Shown here piece after piece: positions 11,580 through 23,299 of a DNA stretch of 64,000 nucleotides. The translations under genes and the position numbers were made by a program. Within the stretch, counting starts at the first letter, position 1. Every line of letters starts with the position of its first letter. This DNA is from Phlebotomus papatasi. Lineage: Eukaryota > Arthropoda > Insecta > Diptera > Psychodidae. Below the pieces are notes generated by a model. That model made no database searches, was not told where the DNA came from, and saw only the letters and a program-made list of their open reading frames with translations. The DNA is taken from assembly GCF_024763615.1 (NCBI RefSeq), contig NC_077223.1, positions 79,298,627 to 79,362,626 on the forward strand, read 5' to 3'.

Positions 11580-11827
11580 GGGTAAAGTGTATAAATTGGA
11601 ATTAGTGTTATAAGTTGGACAATTCGCCGGTACAAGTTGGACATGGCTTTTTTCTTGATAAATATAGTACAAAATTTGTTTTGAAGCACAAGGAACCAAA
11701 TTATAAAACTAAAGCATTAAAAATATACAAATAAAAATGAAGTACTAAATTTATCAAGACAAAAAGCGCTGTCCAAATTGTACCATTGTCCAACTTGTAC
11801 CACTGTCCAACTTGTACCGCTTTACCC
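11580..11827. mobile_element. TAGGG-type MITE, 'GTACAAGTTGGACA' family, inverted relative to 7523
   Basis: Flanked by TA (11578-11579 and 11828-11829). It is the reverse-complement counterpart of 7523-7771 with the same triple subterminal word, here at the right end (about 11770-11818). It is 248 bp. Confidence 0.85.
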
Positions 11828-11829
11828 TA

Positions 11830-12667
11830 GTTCACAGTTCGAATTGTGTTCTTATTAATTTTCTGCGAAAAAAATCTGTTATCAAATCAGTCGTGCTGCA
11901 CATTAAACAATTTAGTTTGTGTCTTTTATCGTAAAAATTTTTATAAAAGTGAGAGAAAAATGTCGTAAATGGGCAGAAAATATTTATAAACTGCCCTTAT
12001 ATGTGATATGGTACTTTGGTAATACATTGTGATACAAATAATAGGATTGTTTTTTGGTTTCGTTTTGTATGATTATGTGTTTTGGCGTATTATATCAAGA
12101 CTTCGAGTGGCGAGAAGTGATCTTGAGAGATGAGATGATGGGAAAACTTTTGTGGATACGTCTTCTTCAGAAACATTTGCGCCGCAGAATCACCACATAA
12201 GGAGGTAAATTTTAAATATTTTTTAGCCTAAATTTGTCATTTTTTTGAAGACACTTTTATAGATTTATGCGCAGGAAAATATTTAATGACATATTTAACA
12301 ACTCTGGGGTGGAATGATAACTTTTCAATACTATTGAATCGATAGTATTGATAGATCTATATGTCTTATAGATTAAGTGAATGAGGACTTTTCACGCATG
12401 GTTATGGCATTTATTGTTATATTCTTTTAAGAATGCGATTGTTGATTTGATAAATAACTATATTAGCTACTAGAAGTACAGATATCGTTTAAATTTTTCA
12501 GAATCTATAGTCGATAGTATCGAAAATAAGTTATGATGTCATTTTGATCTTTTCGATCGCGATTCAAATGCAATTCGTATTCGTTACAGTTAAGAAATAT
12601 TTTGAGAACTGAAGAATCTTCTTTAGATATGTAACCAAAATAAAAAAAAAAGCTTAAATTCATTATC
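11830..12667. other. Unassigned stretch
   Basis: Contains a few short palindromic ATCGATAGTATTGAT-like words near 12335-12365 and 12510-12525, but no gene or complete element could be supported. Confidence 0.4.
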
Positions 12668-12964
12668 ATGCCCAACGCACAATGGCTTTTGTTTAGTAAA
12701 CATGTTTTTGACATTTGTATAAGAGTGAGTGAGATCTAATGCCCAGCGTACAATAACTTTTGTTTGTAAACATGTTTTCAAAATTTTCCATGAGAATGAG
12801 CGAGATGACTAGATCTAGATCTCACTCACTCTCATTGAAATGTCAAAAACATGTTTACTAAACAAATATTATTGTGCGTTGGGCATAAATCTAGTCATCT
12901 CGCTCACTCTCATAGGAAATTTTAAAAACACGTTTACAAACAAAAGTTATTGTGCGCTGGGCAT
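12668..12964. mobile_element. Palindromic MITE, 'GCCCAACGCACAATAACTTTTGTTT' family
   Basis: Begins ATGCCCAACGCACAATGGC and ends GTGCGCTGGGCAT. Each arm contains two tandem half-units: GCGCACAATAACTTTTG, AAACATGTTTT, then a GAGTGAG(C/T)GAGAT block. The centre is CTAGATCTAGATCTCAC. A second copy is at 16644-16920 and a single half-unit is at about 17265-17320. The small frames encoding MSKTCLLNK come from the arms and are not genes. Confidence 0.75.
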
Positions 12965-15701
12965 AAGCTTTAGCCAATTAAATTATTCTATTTTAATTTA
13001 TGCGTTTTTTATTGTGGACTTTTTTATCATGTGCACAAGGCTTTTAAAAATATATTTCGAATATCTGATTCGAACTTCTTTAACCTGACTAATCCTAATA
13101 ACTAAAACACATCAGTAGGTATCACTTAAAGTTTTTTTTTATAATATCACCTATGTTGGGACAAAGAAATTAACAGGGGTAGGTTAAGAGTCCTTTTTAG
13201 ATTAACCAGTAAAACACAATTGCGTTAAATTTCAACATTGAATTTATGTTAATGATGAATTAGCGCAAATTGGAAATGCGAATTAATTCAATCAACGATT
13301 TTGCATATTGAATATTTTGTATACGTATATCACAGTAAATTAATCCAATTGTCACGTGTTCAGGGTTTGTACAAATCCCACTTTAATACCTAAAATTTAA
13401 TATTCATGTACCTAGTAATTCCATTTCAATGCGAAATTCTGATAAAGAGCTCGTTTGCCATTTTTATTTATGCCCCAATAATGTTGCGAAGACTTTAAGA
13501 GTATTCTCTGGAATTTTTGTGTTCGAGGGTGAAGGAAGGTCCTTCTTAGTAATTTTTAAGATCAAAGAATACTTGTACAAAGTTCAATTTAGAAGCTTTT
13601 GTAGGAAAGTATGCAAATTGCTTCAAATTTCTTGAAAAGTGTCGTATGAGAATTTCGCTTACTTCCCTGGTGTACTTCGTTGGGATGATATAACAATTTG
13701 CAATTATCTTAAAAGTTATCGTGTAACATTATATATTATTTCTAAGTAATACAAATGATATTATACTTTATTTGCCGAAAAAGTTTACTGAAAGAATGTT
13801 TGATGAAATGTAATGAAGGACTAACCTGCTACATATTTGTTCCTTTTTGTGTTTTTTTTTCTAATGAAAAACATTAAAGAAAACTCCTTAGCCTTAACAA
13901 GAACTAAGAAGAACTTTAATTTTGTCTTTATTTTTTAGTAATATAATTTAATTATTTCTGACAAAATTTATGATTTTCATTAGGACTGGATATTCCTTAA
14001 AGTACTTAGCTGAGTTATAACATTTTTATTTAAAAAGAAGTCGTTGTTTCTTATTGAAAATAGTTCATCATATAAGGCTATGTCATTAATATACACTTTT
14101 ATGGAGAAATGAACATTTAATCTATGGATAAGAAATGTCAGTGCAATTGATTGCAAAATTTTCAATTAAACCACACTGACGATTAAGTGTACATTAGTAG
14201 AAAGTTAAGGGGATTTGAGTGTATAGCGACAATTTAATCTACTTGGCTTCTGTTTGCAATATTGGTTGGCATTGCTAATGAATAGAGTGGCTTTTCTTGA
14301 TACATTTTTTTTTCTGTAGATGTTGGTGCTACATGGATTTTTCAGGATTGAATTTAAAAGATTTATTACTGCTTGTGAACTCTTACACTAAGGGCAATAG
14401 CAGCAATTTCTGAGACACATAAAACTTTTATAGTACTCCATAAAATCAGGAAAATTGTCTATAATGGTTGAGGTTGAGTTAGAGTTCTTTATACATTTGT
14501 GCCTCTTGTGGCCTGGCTTTTATATAGCGCCCATAGCGCCTCTCCCTATCTGATATTCCACTTATTTGAACTGTGCATTCGTAGGCATTTTTTTCTCAGT
14601 ATAATCATATTCTTTAATATTTTTTTCAATTCGCACGTGATGGTTCATATCAATTTTACAGGGTTAACATAATACTTGGTTTTCCAAATGAAATGTCACA
14701 AAATCTTAAAAAAAAATTGTTCTTTCCTGTACTTTTATAATTACAGTACGACTCCAATAGTGATGATGTGCGTTTGATACTTACATTTGAACAATTTTCT
14801 AAAATTATTAATCATTCTACCTAGTGAACACAGTAAACTAAAACAGGCAGCGTTTTCAAGTTAGCAAAAATATGCTATCCAATCAATAAGTTCTCGAACA
14901 AAAAGTGCTAACCAAATATATGAAAATGGCACTGTCTCGTGAGTGTCGTTTTAAGGTTAGAAGAATTCATTTGAAAATACATATGTTTCCAGTTGAATTG
15001 AAATTCGTTAAGTGCGCGCTAGGTAGTTACTATATAATTTACTCGTTAAAAATTGTCTTGCGATTAATTTTACCAAATTTTTTTTCAAAAGCTTAGCATT
15101 TACTCTAAAATGCTTGATTATATTTTTCAAAGATTTTTAGACTTTGCCGCTATTAAAGTCATACTGTACAATATATGAATTAAGATTCAAATTTGTTATT
15201 TAAAAACTGGTTTGATTCACCTTTAATTTTTCGTCTCCTTAAATTTTTTTACATCCTTTTTATTAAAAAAAGGTAAATAACAAAGTAGTACGATGAATCA
15301 GTCATTATAACAAGGGTTATTTTTTTTTTTTAATTTCTTAAAGATTGGTCAATTAAAATATTGTGAAAATGGCCAGTCAAAAGTTAGGCTTAGTCTATGA
15401 AAATCTAGACAACGATCATCAATATTTAAATTTGTATTTTTGGCAGAATTTTATACAAAAATATAAATTTTTTGGCGTATTTTACACCACGTTTTGTCTT
15501 GTAAAATAAATTGTGATCAAGATAAAAAAAAATCTACCGTTGAAGTACGAGTTTAATCATCAGCTAACAGGAATTTTTTTTTTACGTCAGACGAATATAC
15601 TCTGAGAGATATCTTCTCCACCGAAAAGCAAGTTTTTTTTGCAAAAAAAACTGTCTTAAAAAATCAGGTTCCATCGGTTGAATTTTAAAATGTTAAAAAT
15701 C
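12965..15701. other. Unassigned AT-rich stretch
   Basis: No gene supported. Near 15470-15540 a sequence (GGCGTATTTTACAC, then TGATCAAGATAAAAAAAA) is shared with 47992-48050, so this part is a dispersed repeat. Confidence 0.4.
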
Positions 15702-16610
15702 GAATTCGTCAGTTAAATCAACATTTGTTGTAACTTCCTTTTGACAACTTTTCAGGAGACGAAATTTTCAGTTCAGCTTTATTTTTCTTAAAAATGATAC
15801 CCGAATGTGATACTTTTGAGGCAAAATAATAAAAGTGGCACTGATAAAGTGTAAGTTAACTCGATAAAATATTTATGAAATGATTTAAAAGCTGAAATAT
15901 TAAGATATACGTCCGATGAAATACAATAAGATTTTATCAAAATTTCCATCGTTTATAAATTCGTAACTTCCAATATATGAAAATTTTGGAAGTTATGATA
16001 ATTTTCTAAAATGCATTATATCAATTCGAATAATTCTAGTGAGAATAAGCGCCTTTATTCGACTAAATTAGGCAATTAAATTGTTATCCCTACCCCAAAA
16101 AGCTTTTATTTCATAAGTTTTATTGAATAAATTTTGTGTGTCGCGTCCGTCGCTTGTTTTCTTTTGAATTAATGACAGATGGACGGGGAAGATACCCGCT
16201 TTTTTTGTACAAATATTGCATTAAAATGATTTAATATCGCATGATTAGCACTGTCTTTGAATATTTGGAAAAGTTTATGAAAGTTTTATCGAGAAATATT
16301 ACAATTTTGCTGCAAATAAGCCACGCAAGTGAGCAAAAGAAGTTCCGGCAAATGCTGATTAGAAAAAATTTTTGTATGAAAATTTCTCGTAACTTCACCA
16401 AAAATGGAAGTTACGACAAATTCTGATAAATTTTTATTTATTAAGGGCACTTACGATAATTTTTGTTTGAAATAATTTTTATTTGGCTTATAAAAGTTTC
16501 TTTTTCTCAAATGCGTTTAATAAACAAAATTTCGCCGATTCCAAATATGTATATATCTCAAAATCGGTAAAATTAAGTTACGACAAATGCTGATTTAACT
16601 GACGAATTTC
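15702..16610. mobile_element. TIR element with repeated 'GGAAGTTACGACAAAT' words
   Basis: The left end GAATTCGTCAGTTAAATCA is mirrored by TGATTTAACTGACGAATTTC at 16591-16610. GTAACTTCC or its complement recurs at about 15732, 15963, 16389 and 16408. No coding capacity is seen. The origin is unknown. Confidence 0.6.
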
Positions 16611-16643
16611 AGAAAATAGTTCAAAAGTTGCGATTTAAGCATA

Positions 16644-16920
16644 ATGACCAGCGCACAATAAAATTTGTTTTGTAAATATGTTTTTGACTTTTCTGAGAGA
16701 GTCATCTCGCTTATGTCTAGCGCACAATAAATTTTGTTTATTAAAATGTCTTCGAAGTTGTCCATGAGAGTGAGAGAGATGACTAGATCTAGATCTCACT
16801 CACTCTCATTAAAAAGTTAAAAACATGTTTACCAAACAAAAGTCATTGTGCGTTCAGCATTATTCTCATAGAAAAATTTGAAAACATGTTTACTAACAAA
16901 AGTTATTGTGCGTTGGGCAT
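16644..16920. mobile_element. Palindromic MITE, second copy of the 12668 family
   Basis: ATGACCAGCGCACAATAAA at the left, TATTGTGCGTTGGGCAT at the right, and the same CTAGATCTAGATCTCACTC centre. The double half-unit layout is preserved but individual units have diverged. Confidence 0.75.
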
Positions 16921-17010
16921 AAGAGCTCGAATTAATGTTTTCTTTATTTTGTTGAAAAAAAAAAAAACGTAAAGAAAATACACTGTTTTTTTAGTCTACG
17001 ACCCCCCGTA

Positions 17011-17224
17011 GGGAGAAGTGGGGCACCTTTAAATGTGAGGCAGCTTTGAAATTGGGATTTTTCATCTGTTTTTAAATAAAATTGTGCCTTATCGTGATAG
17101 CTGCTCAAACAAACAGTTTGAGAAGCTAAATTACATTATGACAAAACTCAGAGTTCCATTTAAACATAGGAGAAAAAGCCCAATTTCAGAGCTACCCCAT
17201 ATTTAAAGGTGCCCCACTTCCTCC
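17011..17224. mobile_element. TAGGG-type MITE, 'GGGGCACCTTTAAAT' family
   Basis: TA at 17009-17010, GGGAGAAGTGGGGCACCTTT at the left, and AAAGGTGCCCCACTTCCTCC followed by TA at the right. An inner pair, CTTTGAAATTGGG and CCCAATTTCAGAG, is also mirrored. About 214 bp. Confidence 0.85.
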
Positions 17225-17226
17225 TA

Positions 17227-19598
17227 TACCCTTACGAAAAATACATAATTTATAATATTTCCCATCGCGCAATAACTTTTGTTGCGTAAAAATATTTTCT
17301 GAACTGTCTATGTGGGGTGAAAAGTTTTTGAATGTAGGTCCCTTTTTGGTTAATGTGGTACTTCTTAGTTGTAAAATTTTAACCAAATTTGAGACACAAA
17401 GTTGATTTACTCTATAAGTTAATTAGCACTCTAAGACGGCGGTGGACGTTGAAAAACTAGTCAGGCTCTCTTCAAAACGAAATTGTACATCTAAACCTAA
17501 AGCATTGTCTGTTTAACGGATTTATCTGTCTATCTATCTATTTAATTTAACTAACCAATAATTCTGAAATAAGCTTCCGATCAGAATTATTGCTAGGTTA
17601 GTAATAATTTTTACATTCAGTGCAAACTCCCTTCAATATGTGGAATAAATAAAAGCTATGTCAATCTTTGAGAGCATTGTATGTCACTTTAAAAAGTGAT
17701 TTTATTGTATCTGAAATCGTCTGTAAGCTTGTTTTTTGACATCCTGTATAGGTGACAGAGCTAAAGGGCGGTTTTGTGCTGAGGTGAGATATCAAATGAA
17801 GTTGAATTCTTGCTGGTGGAGTTTGTGATTTGATTTGCATTGAAAATTGTTGGGTGTAGTGAGGCGTACTAGCGCATAAAAGACGTCGGTGGAAAATATT
17901 GTGCTTTTTCCATCACCATCCGTTAGGAGTTGCTATTGATCGTAAAATATATATACAGTAAGATGGGTGGGGTTCATTGCAGAATAATTGAGGGCCTCTC
18001 TAGCATTTTGCCTTCTGGTGGCAATGATGCCTTGAAATTTTCTTACATAGGGATGGTTTCATCATGTTCCGATGGTTGTAATTTTCATGCTTCGATGGTA
18101 TGACGAACTCGAGGTAATCCTGTGAATTTGTGGAGTCCCTTAGCCAAGACAGATTTTCATGGTAAATACTCCCCAAGCTTCTGAAGGATATCAAGACTTA
18201 TAAGATAAATCACCTTGTGGCATTTTTGTATTTTCACTCTCCTCACCCTTACCTAGTTATGAATTTTCTCTTCTACATCATTTGAGTAGACAGCTTTAAA
18301 AGTATTTACCTACATAAAATGCATAATGGGCATACATGTATAAATATATATAGTAAAAATTTATATTTTGCAGTGCATGTGAAAACTTTGTAAATGATAT
18401 TTTGCATCTTGGTAATATTTTTGCCCTCTTTATGGAAGTTGTTTGCCAACAAGATGCCATAATAGGGTGTTTATTTGGCAATGTCATTGTGCAAGATTAA
18501 GGATTCATTTGCATTCATAGGACATTTTAATTAAATGACACAAGGGAAGATCCTCGCGATAAATAGCTAGATTTTCGGTGAAAATTTATTAGAATCAACA
18601 AGAGGATTTTCATTAATCAGATCTTTGTTATCTGCAATTAAATTTATCGATAAACAAATTATCATAGATTTTATGGGTGGATTTATATCCAACATACCAC
18701 TAATGCTGCTCAACACTATCCTAGAAGCTATTTGTGGTTAACGTAATTTGAATTGTGTATTTGTTTTCGAACGTTTAAATTCTATTTGCCAATATCCATC
18801 AGAAATAAATTATGTTTGTATAGGTATCTATTTAAGTAAAGATAAACCATGAAAGCTGTATGTATATAAATACCTTAATGCAGTTTGTAAAGTAGATGAT
18901 TCAGGTTACAATTTTTTTACTTACACGAAAAGTTTATGATATTATTTCTAATGAAAAAATAAGTGATTTTCCTTTTTATTTATATTCAACAAGAATTATA
19001 AATCCTTACAAAATTAGGTAATAATTTTACTAATCGAACTCAAAGACAGAGGAGTGATATAATCCGTTCAGTTTCAACTCATCACCGTCGTGGAGTTTAA
19101 ACGATGAGAGATATCAACTTCCGGTCTTAAGTGACCCCCAGTAAAAAATAATATCTCCAGAAATTTTTTCTTTTCTCCCATTACGTACATAATTTCGAAA
19201 ATCATGTTTTTGGTTTATTCAAATCTATTAACGATTTTAATTATTTTTGGATATGTTTTGGGAAGTGGTCCAGGTGAACATTTCGTCCAAACATGACCAA
19301 AGAAATCGCCATCTCGAATTGTTGAATGTCTAAGTATAACTAAGGCCTGCTTTTCAACCGATTTGATTAAATCCGGATTTTTTTAAAGGGTTTGAAATTT
19401 CCAATCCGGCTGCATCGGTTACAATCGGTAATGAATCGGTAAAGTATTCATAAATAACAATGTTTTTCGTATTTACATTTTTTATTTGTCCGTATGCGTG
19501 TAAATCATGGAAGGGTATTTTTAAATACGTATTTCTTTATCAATTTTCGGTTTTGAAATACTGTGATGTATAAATCAATTTAATCGCTAAACGACTAG
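17227..19598. other. Unassigned stretch
   Basis: Apart from one half-unit of the 12668 MITE near 17265-17320 and a short CTAT run near 17528, no feature is supported. From about 17700 to 18500 the sequence looks single-copy within this window. Words near 19380-19450 (TGCATCGGTTACAATCGGTAATG) recur diverged near 45445-45475. Confidence 0.4.
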
Positions 19599-19600
19599 TA

Positions 19601-19815
19601 GGGGAAAGTACTCTCCCTTCGAATGTTTATGTCTTCGAATAATGTGAATTTATTTTATCTTCTCTAAGAAACTTACACATAATTAACACGTAATTATCAA
19701 TAATTGATGATTAGCTAAGTAATATTTAATAGAAATGTGTAAGTCTCTTAGAAAAAATAAAAGAAAATTCACATTATTCGAAGGCATGAACGTTCGAAGG
19801 GAGAGTACTTTCCCC
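19601..19815. mobile_element. TAGGG-type MITE, 'CTCTCCCTTCGAA' family, complete
   Basis: TA at 19599-19600, GGGGAAAGTACTCTCCCTTC, and the right end GAAGGGAGAGTACTTTCCCC followed closely by TA. The inner word CTTCGAATAATGTGAAT is mirrored on the right. About 215 bp. It serves as the reference for the split copy at 10602-11020. Confidence 0.85.
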
Positions 19816-19978
19816 TTAGCACCAAAAGTCCATGCGAAAAAATAATTCACAGAGATCTCTAATTCGTGAGTTCGAGCATTAAAGCTGGGACGCTTTGCCA
19901 TCTTTTTTTTACAATTATTTTAATTATTACAAATTGATTTTTTCTCATTCCAAAAATATATCTGATATATTGACCTTA

Positions 19979-20282
19979 ATTCTGAGACCAAGATCAAGAT
20001 CAAGAAAATATCAAGATTTTTGTGTTCTGAAATCAAAAAATCAAGATCCAAGATGTCAAATCTGTCAAATGTCTTGGAATCTTGAAATCCAAAACACAAA
20101 CCGTGGAGTGGATATCAAGATTAGCATTTCTGGAACCAATATTTCAAGATTTCAAGACGTCAAATTTCTTGACATTTTAAGACATTTTAAGTTCCATCAA
20201 TACTTCGCGTCAGAATACGAAATCTTGATTTCGGAAATATTTGACAGTTTGAAATTTTGATCTTGATTTTGGTCTCAGAATT
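19979..20282. mobile_element. MITE full of 'TCAAGAT' words
   Basis: AATTCTGAGACCAAGATCAA at the left and GATCTTGATTTTGGTCTCAG..AATT at the right are inverted copies. The interior repeats ATCAAGAT and CAAGATTT many times on both strands. The long frame from 19895 crosses it and is an artefact of the repeat. Confidence 0.7.
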
Positions 20283-20391
20283 GAGGCTATTGCTTGTTTC
20301 TAGAAGTAAAAGTTTCTTTGGTTTGTTAGTCTAATGGTTAGTTGACGTACTGCTATGCTAAGCCTTTCTATCGACTTATTATGTGCTATTA

Positions 20392-20816
20392 GGGTTTGTG
20401 TGCCAAATTTCGGCATAGTTGCATGCAAGTGGCAAAGTCTCAAGTTTGAAATGTAATATTTTTAATACAAATTGATTTTTTTATTCCTTTTTCTTAAAGC
20501 GTGTTGCTTGGAACCTTGTAGACAATTTATCGTCTTTATTTACTCTAAAATCATTCTTAATACATTTTAAAATGAAAAAAAAAATGTAGACATGGCTTTG
20601 GTGCCCTATTTCGGCCACCTCCATTCTCATAGTTCCTTGCCCTTCGGTAATTCTTCCAATGTTTTTCGCGTCATCTCGCTTGTCGAAGCTACATGTTTTG
20701 TTATTCTTTTGCATTGTATAACCTTTAGAGTAAGTAAAAACTTGAAATTCATGGAAATTAGAGAAACAAAAAAGGTGGCCGGAATTGAAAGCTGGCCGGA
20801 ATTTGGCACACTATCC
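20392..20816. mobile_element. TAGGG-type MITE, 'TTTGGCAC/CGGCC' family, 425 bp
   Basis: TA, GGGTTTGTGTGCCAAATTTC, and at the right GCTGGCCGGAATTTGGCACACTATCC with TA at 20817-20818. It is the inverted counterpart of 57773-58198, with almost identical length. Non-coding. Confidence 0.8.
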
Positions 20817-20915
20817 TATATTATATGTGGAGATGAGCTCCACGATCAAATCTTGTCAACCAATTCCAGTGCAAGTCAAGTGTAATGATATATACCTTAC
20901 GTGTTTCTTCTTTAA

Positions 20916-20972
20916 TTATTCTATACCTGATGAAGGGGACATCGTATATCTGAAACGTTGTAGCGAATAAAA
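20916..20972 (+). ncRNA. Hammerhead-ribozyme-like motif
   Basis: CTGATGA (20927-20933) and GAAAC (20952-20956), then GTT and GTA (20960-20962), give the conserved core with a minimal 2-bp helix III. TTATTC (20916-20921) can pair with GAATAA (20965-20970) as helix I. Helix II is weak here (AGG with TCT). Such short-helix-III hammerheads are known from Penelope-like retroelements. The following sequence (ATTGAAAGAAGCGAAAA) is shared with 61769-61788. Confidence 0.4.
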
Positions 20973-21073
20973 ATTGAAAGAAGCGAAAAGAGGGCTTCAT
21001 CCGTCACCAGATATTCTAAAATATTTTGACTTTTCTTAAAAGCGTCTTTTTAGCACAGCCCCAAAGTTCGGCT

Positions 21074-21364
21074 CTAGCTTAGAATGGATTCACATAGAGA
21101 GTAATAAATTATTTCTCTTATTTCCTTAGAAATTGTTTTATATCTGTTTCTAGCAATAGTGCCCTTAAGAGCTGAAAGTTTTTTAACAAGACTATTGATG
21201 TGATCTTCAAAATTTAATTTTTCATCTAGAATTACACAAAAGTATCTAAAGTTTTTTAAAATTTCAAAATTTTTATTATTAAATTTTAATTTATTTGGAT
21301 TACGTTTTTTTCCGAAGTGCATGACTCTTGTCTTATAGTCTCCAACTAAGACGCCCAATGCCAA
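21074..21364 (-). pseudogene. Non-LTR retrotransposon reverse-transcriptase fragment (palm/thumb region)
   Basis: A 96-codon open frame whose pattern fits the stretch after the catalytic YADD box in LINE polymerases. It has KTRVMHFGKK (primer-grip side), then NFRYFCVILDEKLNFEDHI, the counterpart of the common 'kYLGv.lD..L.w..HI' signature, then LVKKLSALKG. The catalytic motifs and the endonuclease are absent, and nothing homologous follows on either side, so it is a short broken relic. The methionine at the start is probably internal. It is unlike the intact LINE at 38-43 kb and the relic at 53-54 kb, so it comes from a third LINE lineage (CR1- or Jockey-like; not resolved). Confidence 0.65.
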
Positions 21365-21819
21365 ATTCTATCTAGGTCAGCTCGTGCACTATGCATAATT
21401 TATTATGCTTGATAATAACTGTAATACAATGCATAATTAAATAATAAACTTTTGTTCAGTAATTTTATATTTTCAATATACAAATGAGACAAAGCAGTTG
21501 TCTAAATTGTTAATGAAATTTCTGTGAACTGAGCAAAATTATATAATAATTCCTATTCAAATTAATTTTATTGAAAGTTTTCTTCTCTTTTATTAAAGTA
21601 CAATACATGCAACTGACAGAAGTTTATGGCAATGAAAATTGTTAGAATTATTCAAATGATATTTATTTTCTAATTGATTAATTGTATAATCTATTGAATC
21701 CCTACTTCCTTCAAACTAGCGTAATGGATATGGGAATGAAGTGCAATTCAGATAAATTTATAGATGTACTAAGTCGTATTTTGTACCGTAAGTGTGGGGG
21801 CCTTTGACATCCCCCTGTT
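21365..21819. other. Unassigned stretch
   Basis: AT-rich. No element or gene recognised. Confidence 0.4.
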
Positions 21820-22126
21820 CGTAAGCTTTTCTAGAACTTAAAGCTGTCTACACATTATCAAAAATTTCTATAAAAAATGACATTAAAAAAAGTTTTTTAA
21901 AAAAATCGCCTCCAGACTAGTGAAATTTTTTTTAAAAAAACTGGATTTTTTACAGAAATTTGTCTAGTGTGTAGGCAATTTTGTAAAAAACGAGCCATAT
22001 TTTTTAAAAAATCAAGGTTTTTTCTTTAAAAAAATTCTTTTAAAAAAATGCCTCTACACACTGGGACAATTTTTTACAAAACAGTTTTTTAAAGAATTTT
22101 TTAAAAAAATCACAGCAACTCGAGAC

Positions 22127-22737
22127 ATTTTTCATGAAAATTTGTCATTTGAGTGGTGGAAAAAGTGTGAAAAGTGTTTGTTGGAATTCTCTGGGATAGT
22201 TGTTGGTGGATTTTCGTGGAAAATTTTGCAAAATTGCGAAAGTGCAGTGTTTTTCTACAGAAGTTGTTCCCAGTGGAATCAAAGCCAGCTTTGGAGGAAC
22301 ATTTTCGCTGATTTTTCTTTTGAAGTTGCCGAAAGTTGTGATGTCTGTGTATTCTTGAAGATTTTTATGGTACAGTGACCTCGTGCACCAAATTAAAACA
22401 TGAATAGAAAGAAGGAAATTGAAGAATTTTGGAACATGAACCTGGTAAATCAATCAAGACAATAGACCTATTCAGAGCCACTGAGGAGATCCTAGTACAT
22501 ACAAGAGTCATCCGTAGTTACCACAGCCCATCACTTGAAGCCCCAGAACCACCTCCCATTATTCCTCCTTTTCAACCACGATGGAAATGTTCCCATCCGG
22601 AAGCACAAGGATGAGATGGCTACAAACTTTTGCTTCCTTCATGGGACTCCTGCTTGGACAGTAGTGGATAGAGGGAGAAGGCTTTAATGTACACCGGATA
22701 ACCAATAAAAGATTTCGGATTGGAAACCAAGATATGA
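22127..22737 (+). repeat. Left 611-bp arm of the long inverted repeat
   Basis: Every open frame on this arm has its mirror on the other arm at coordinates summing to 46037, with no net indel. One visible coding-level change is Val against Ile in a shared 102-codon frame. The arm contains ATGAATAGAAAGAAGG at 22400, opening a short frame (MNRKKEIEEFWNMNL) followed at once by GTAAAT, a possible splice donor. This may be the captured 5' end of a host gene. Confidence 0.9.
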
Positions 22738-22874
22738 GAATTTATTTTTCATAAAATTTATCATAATTATCACCAGTGTCCGGAATCAAATCAGTGTCAT
22801 CCAGTATCCGGAATCATATTTGTAGAGTTGCACTGGATCAATTTTTGCAGGAATTTTGGTGAAGCACTTTCTAA

Positions 22875-23165
22875 TTATTCCTCAAAGTCCTTCCCCTCAT
22901 CCACTATCATGCTCTTCCAATTGTAGTACTGAATTTTTTGCAGAAATAGCTTTGCAATAAAATCAGCGAGTTTTTTTAGCATATTCATAGTACTTACGTC
23001 AATGTTCTTGGTTACAAATACTCCTGTTCATCCAAACGTACCCACAAGTTTTCCTGAAGTCCTGAAGCTTTTCCAGAAAGAGCTGCTGATCAATGGAATC
23101 TATGATCTTTTGAGCTGCACACCTTCTTCTCCACTCTACCCATCCCTCCAGGACAAGTTTACAAA
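22875..23165 (-). pseudogene. Unrecognised coding fragment in the hairpin spacer, one in-frame stop
   Basis: On the minus strand a frame runs through LVLEGWVEWRRRCAAQKII, then DSIDQQLFLEKLQDFRKT and CGYVWMNRSICNQEH. It meets a TGA at 22999-23001, then continues in the same frame through YEYAKKLADFIAKLFLQKIQ to KDFEE and TAA at 22875. The residue mix (charged, amphipathic, Trp-rich) is protein-like on both sides of the TGA, which suggests a real gene fragment with one nonsense change. The frame also extends upstream to about 23244, where the sequence looks less protein-like. I do not recognise the family. It lies on the same strand as the putative first exon in the right arm, so both may come from one captured host gene. 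Confidence 0.45.
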
Positions 23166-23299
23166 CTGTATCGAAACTAGTTTCGAAACACCTCATGTAA
23201 AGTTTCGAAACTTTGTGGGAAAAAATGTATGGAAAAGTAAACATTTTGTACCTACGTTTACAAAACTAGTTTCGAAATGGTTTCGAAAATATCTTGGTT

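Noticed and set aside
12505..13088. Two frames beginning MSKTCLLNK
   Set aside because: Both are translations of the arms of the palindromic MITE at 12668-12964.
19895..20260. 121-codon plus-strand frame
   Set aside because: Built from TCAAGAT words of the 19979-20282 MITE.
20325..20391. TTAGTCTAATGGTTAG, resembling a tRNA A box
   Set aside because: No B box or cloverleaf follows, and the region is cut by a TAGGG MITE at 20392.
22142..22453. Open frames repeated on both strands in the hairpin arms (also 23584-23895)
   Set aside because: The mirror frames follow automatically from arm identity. Only the short ATG-to-GTAAAT segment and the spacer frame look protein-like.
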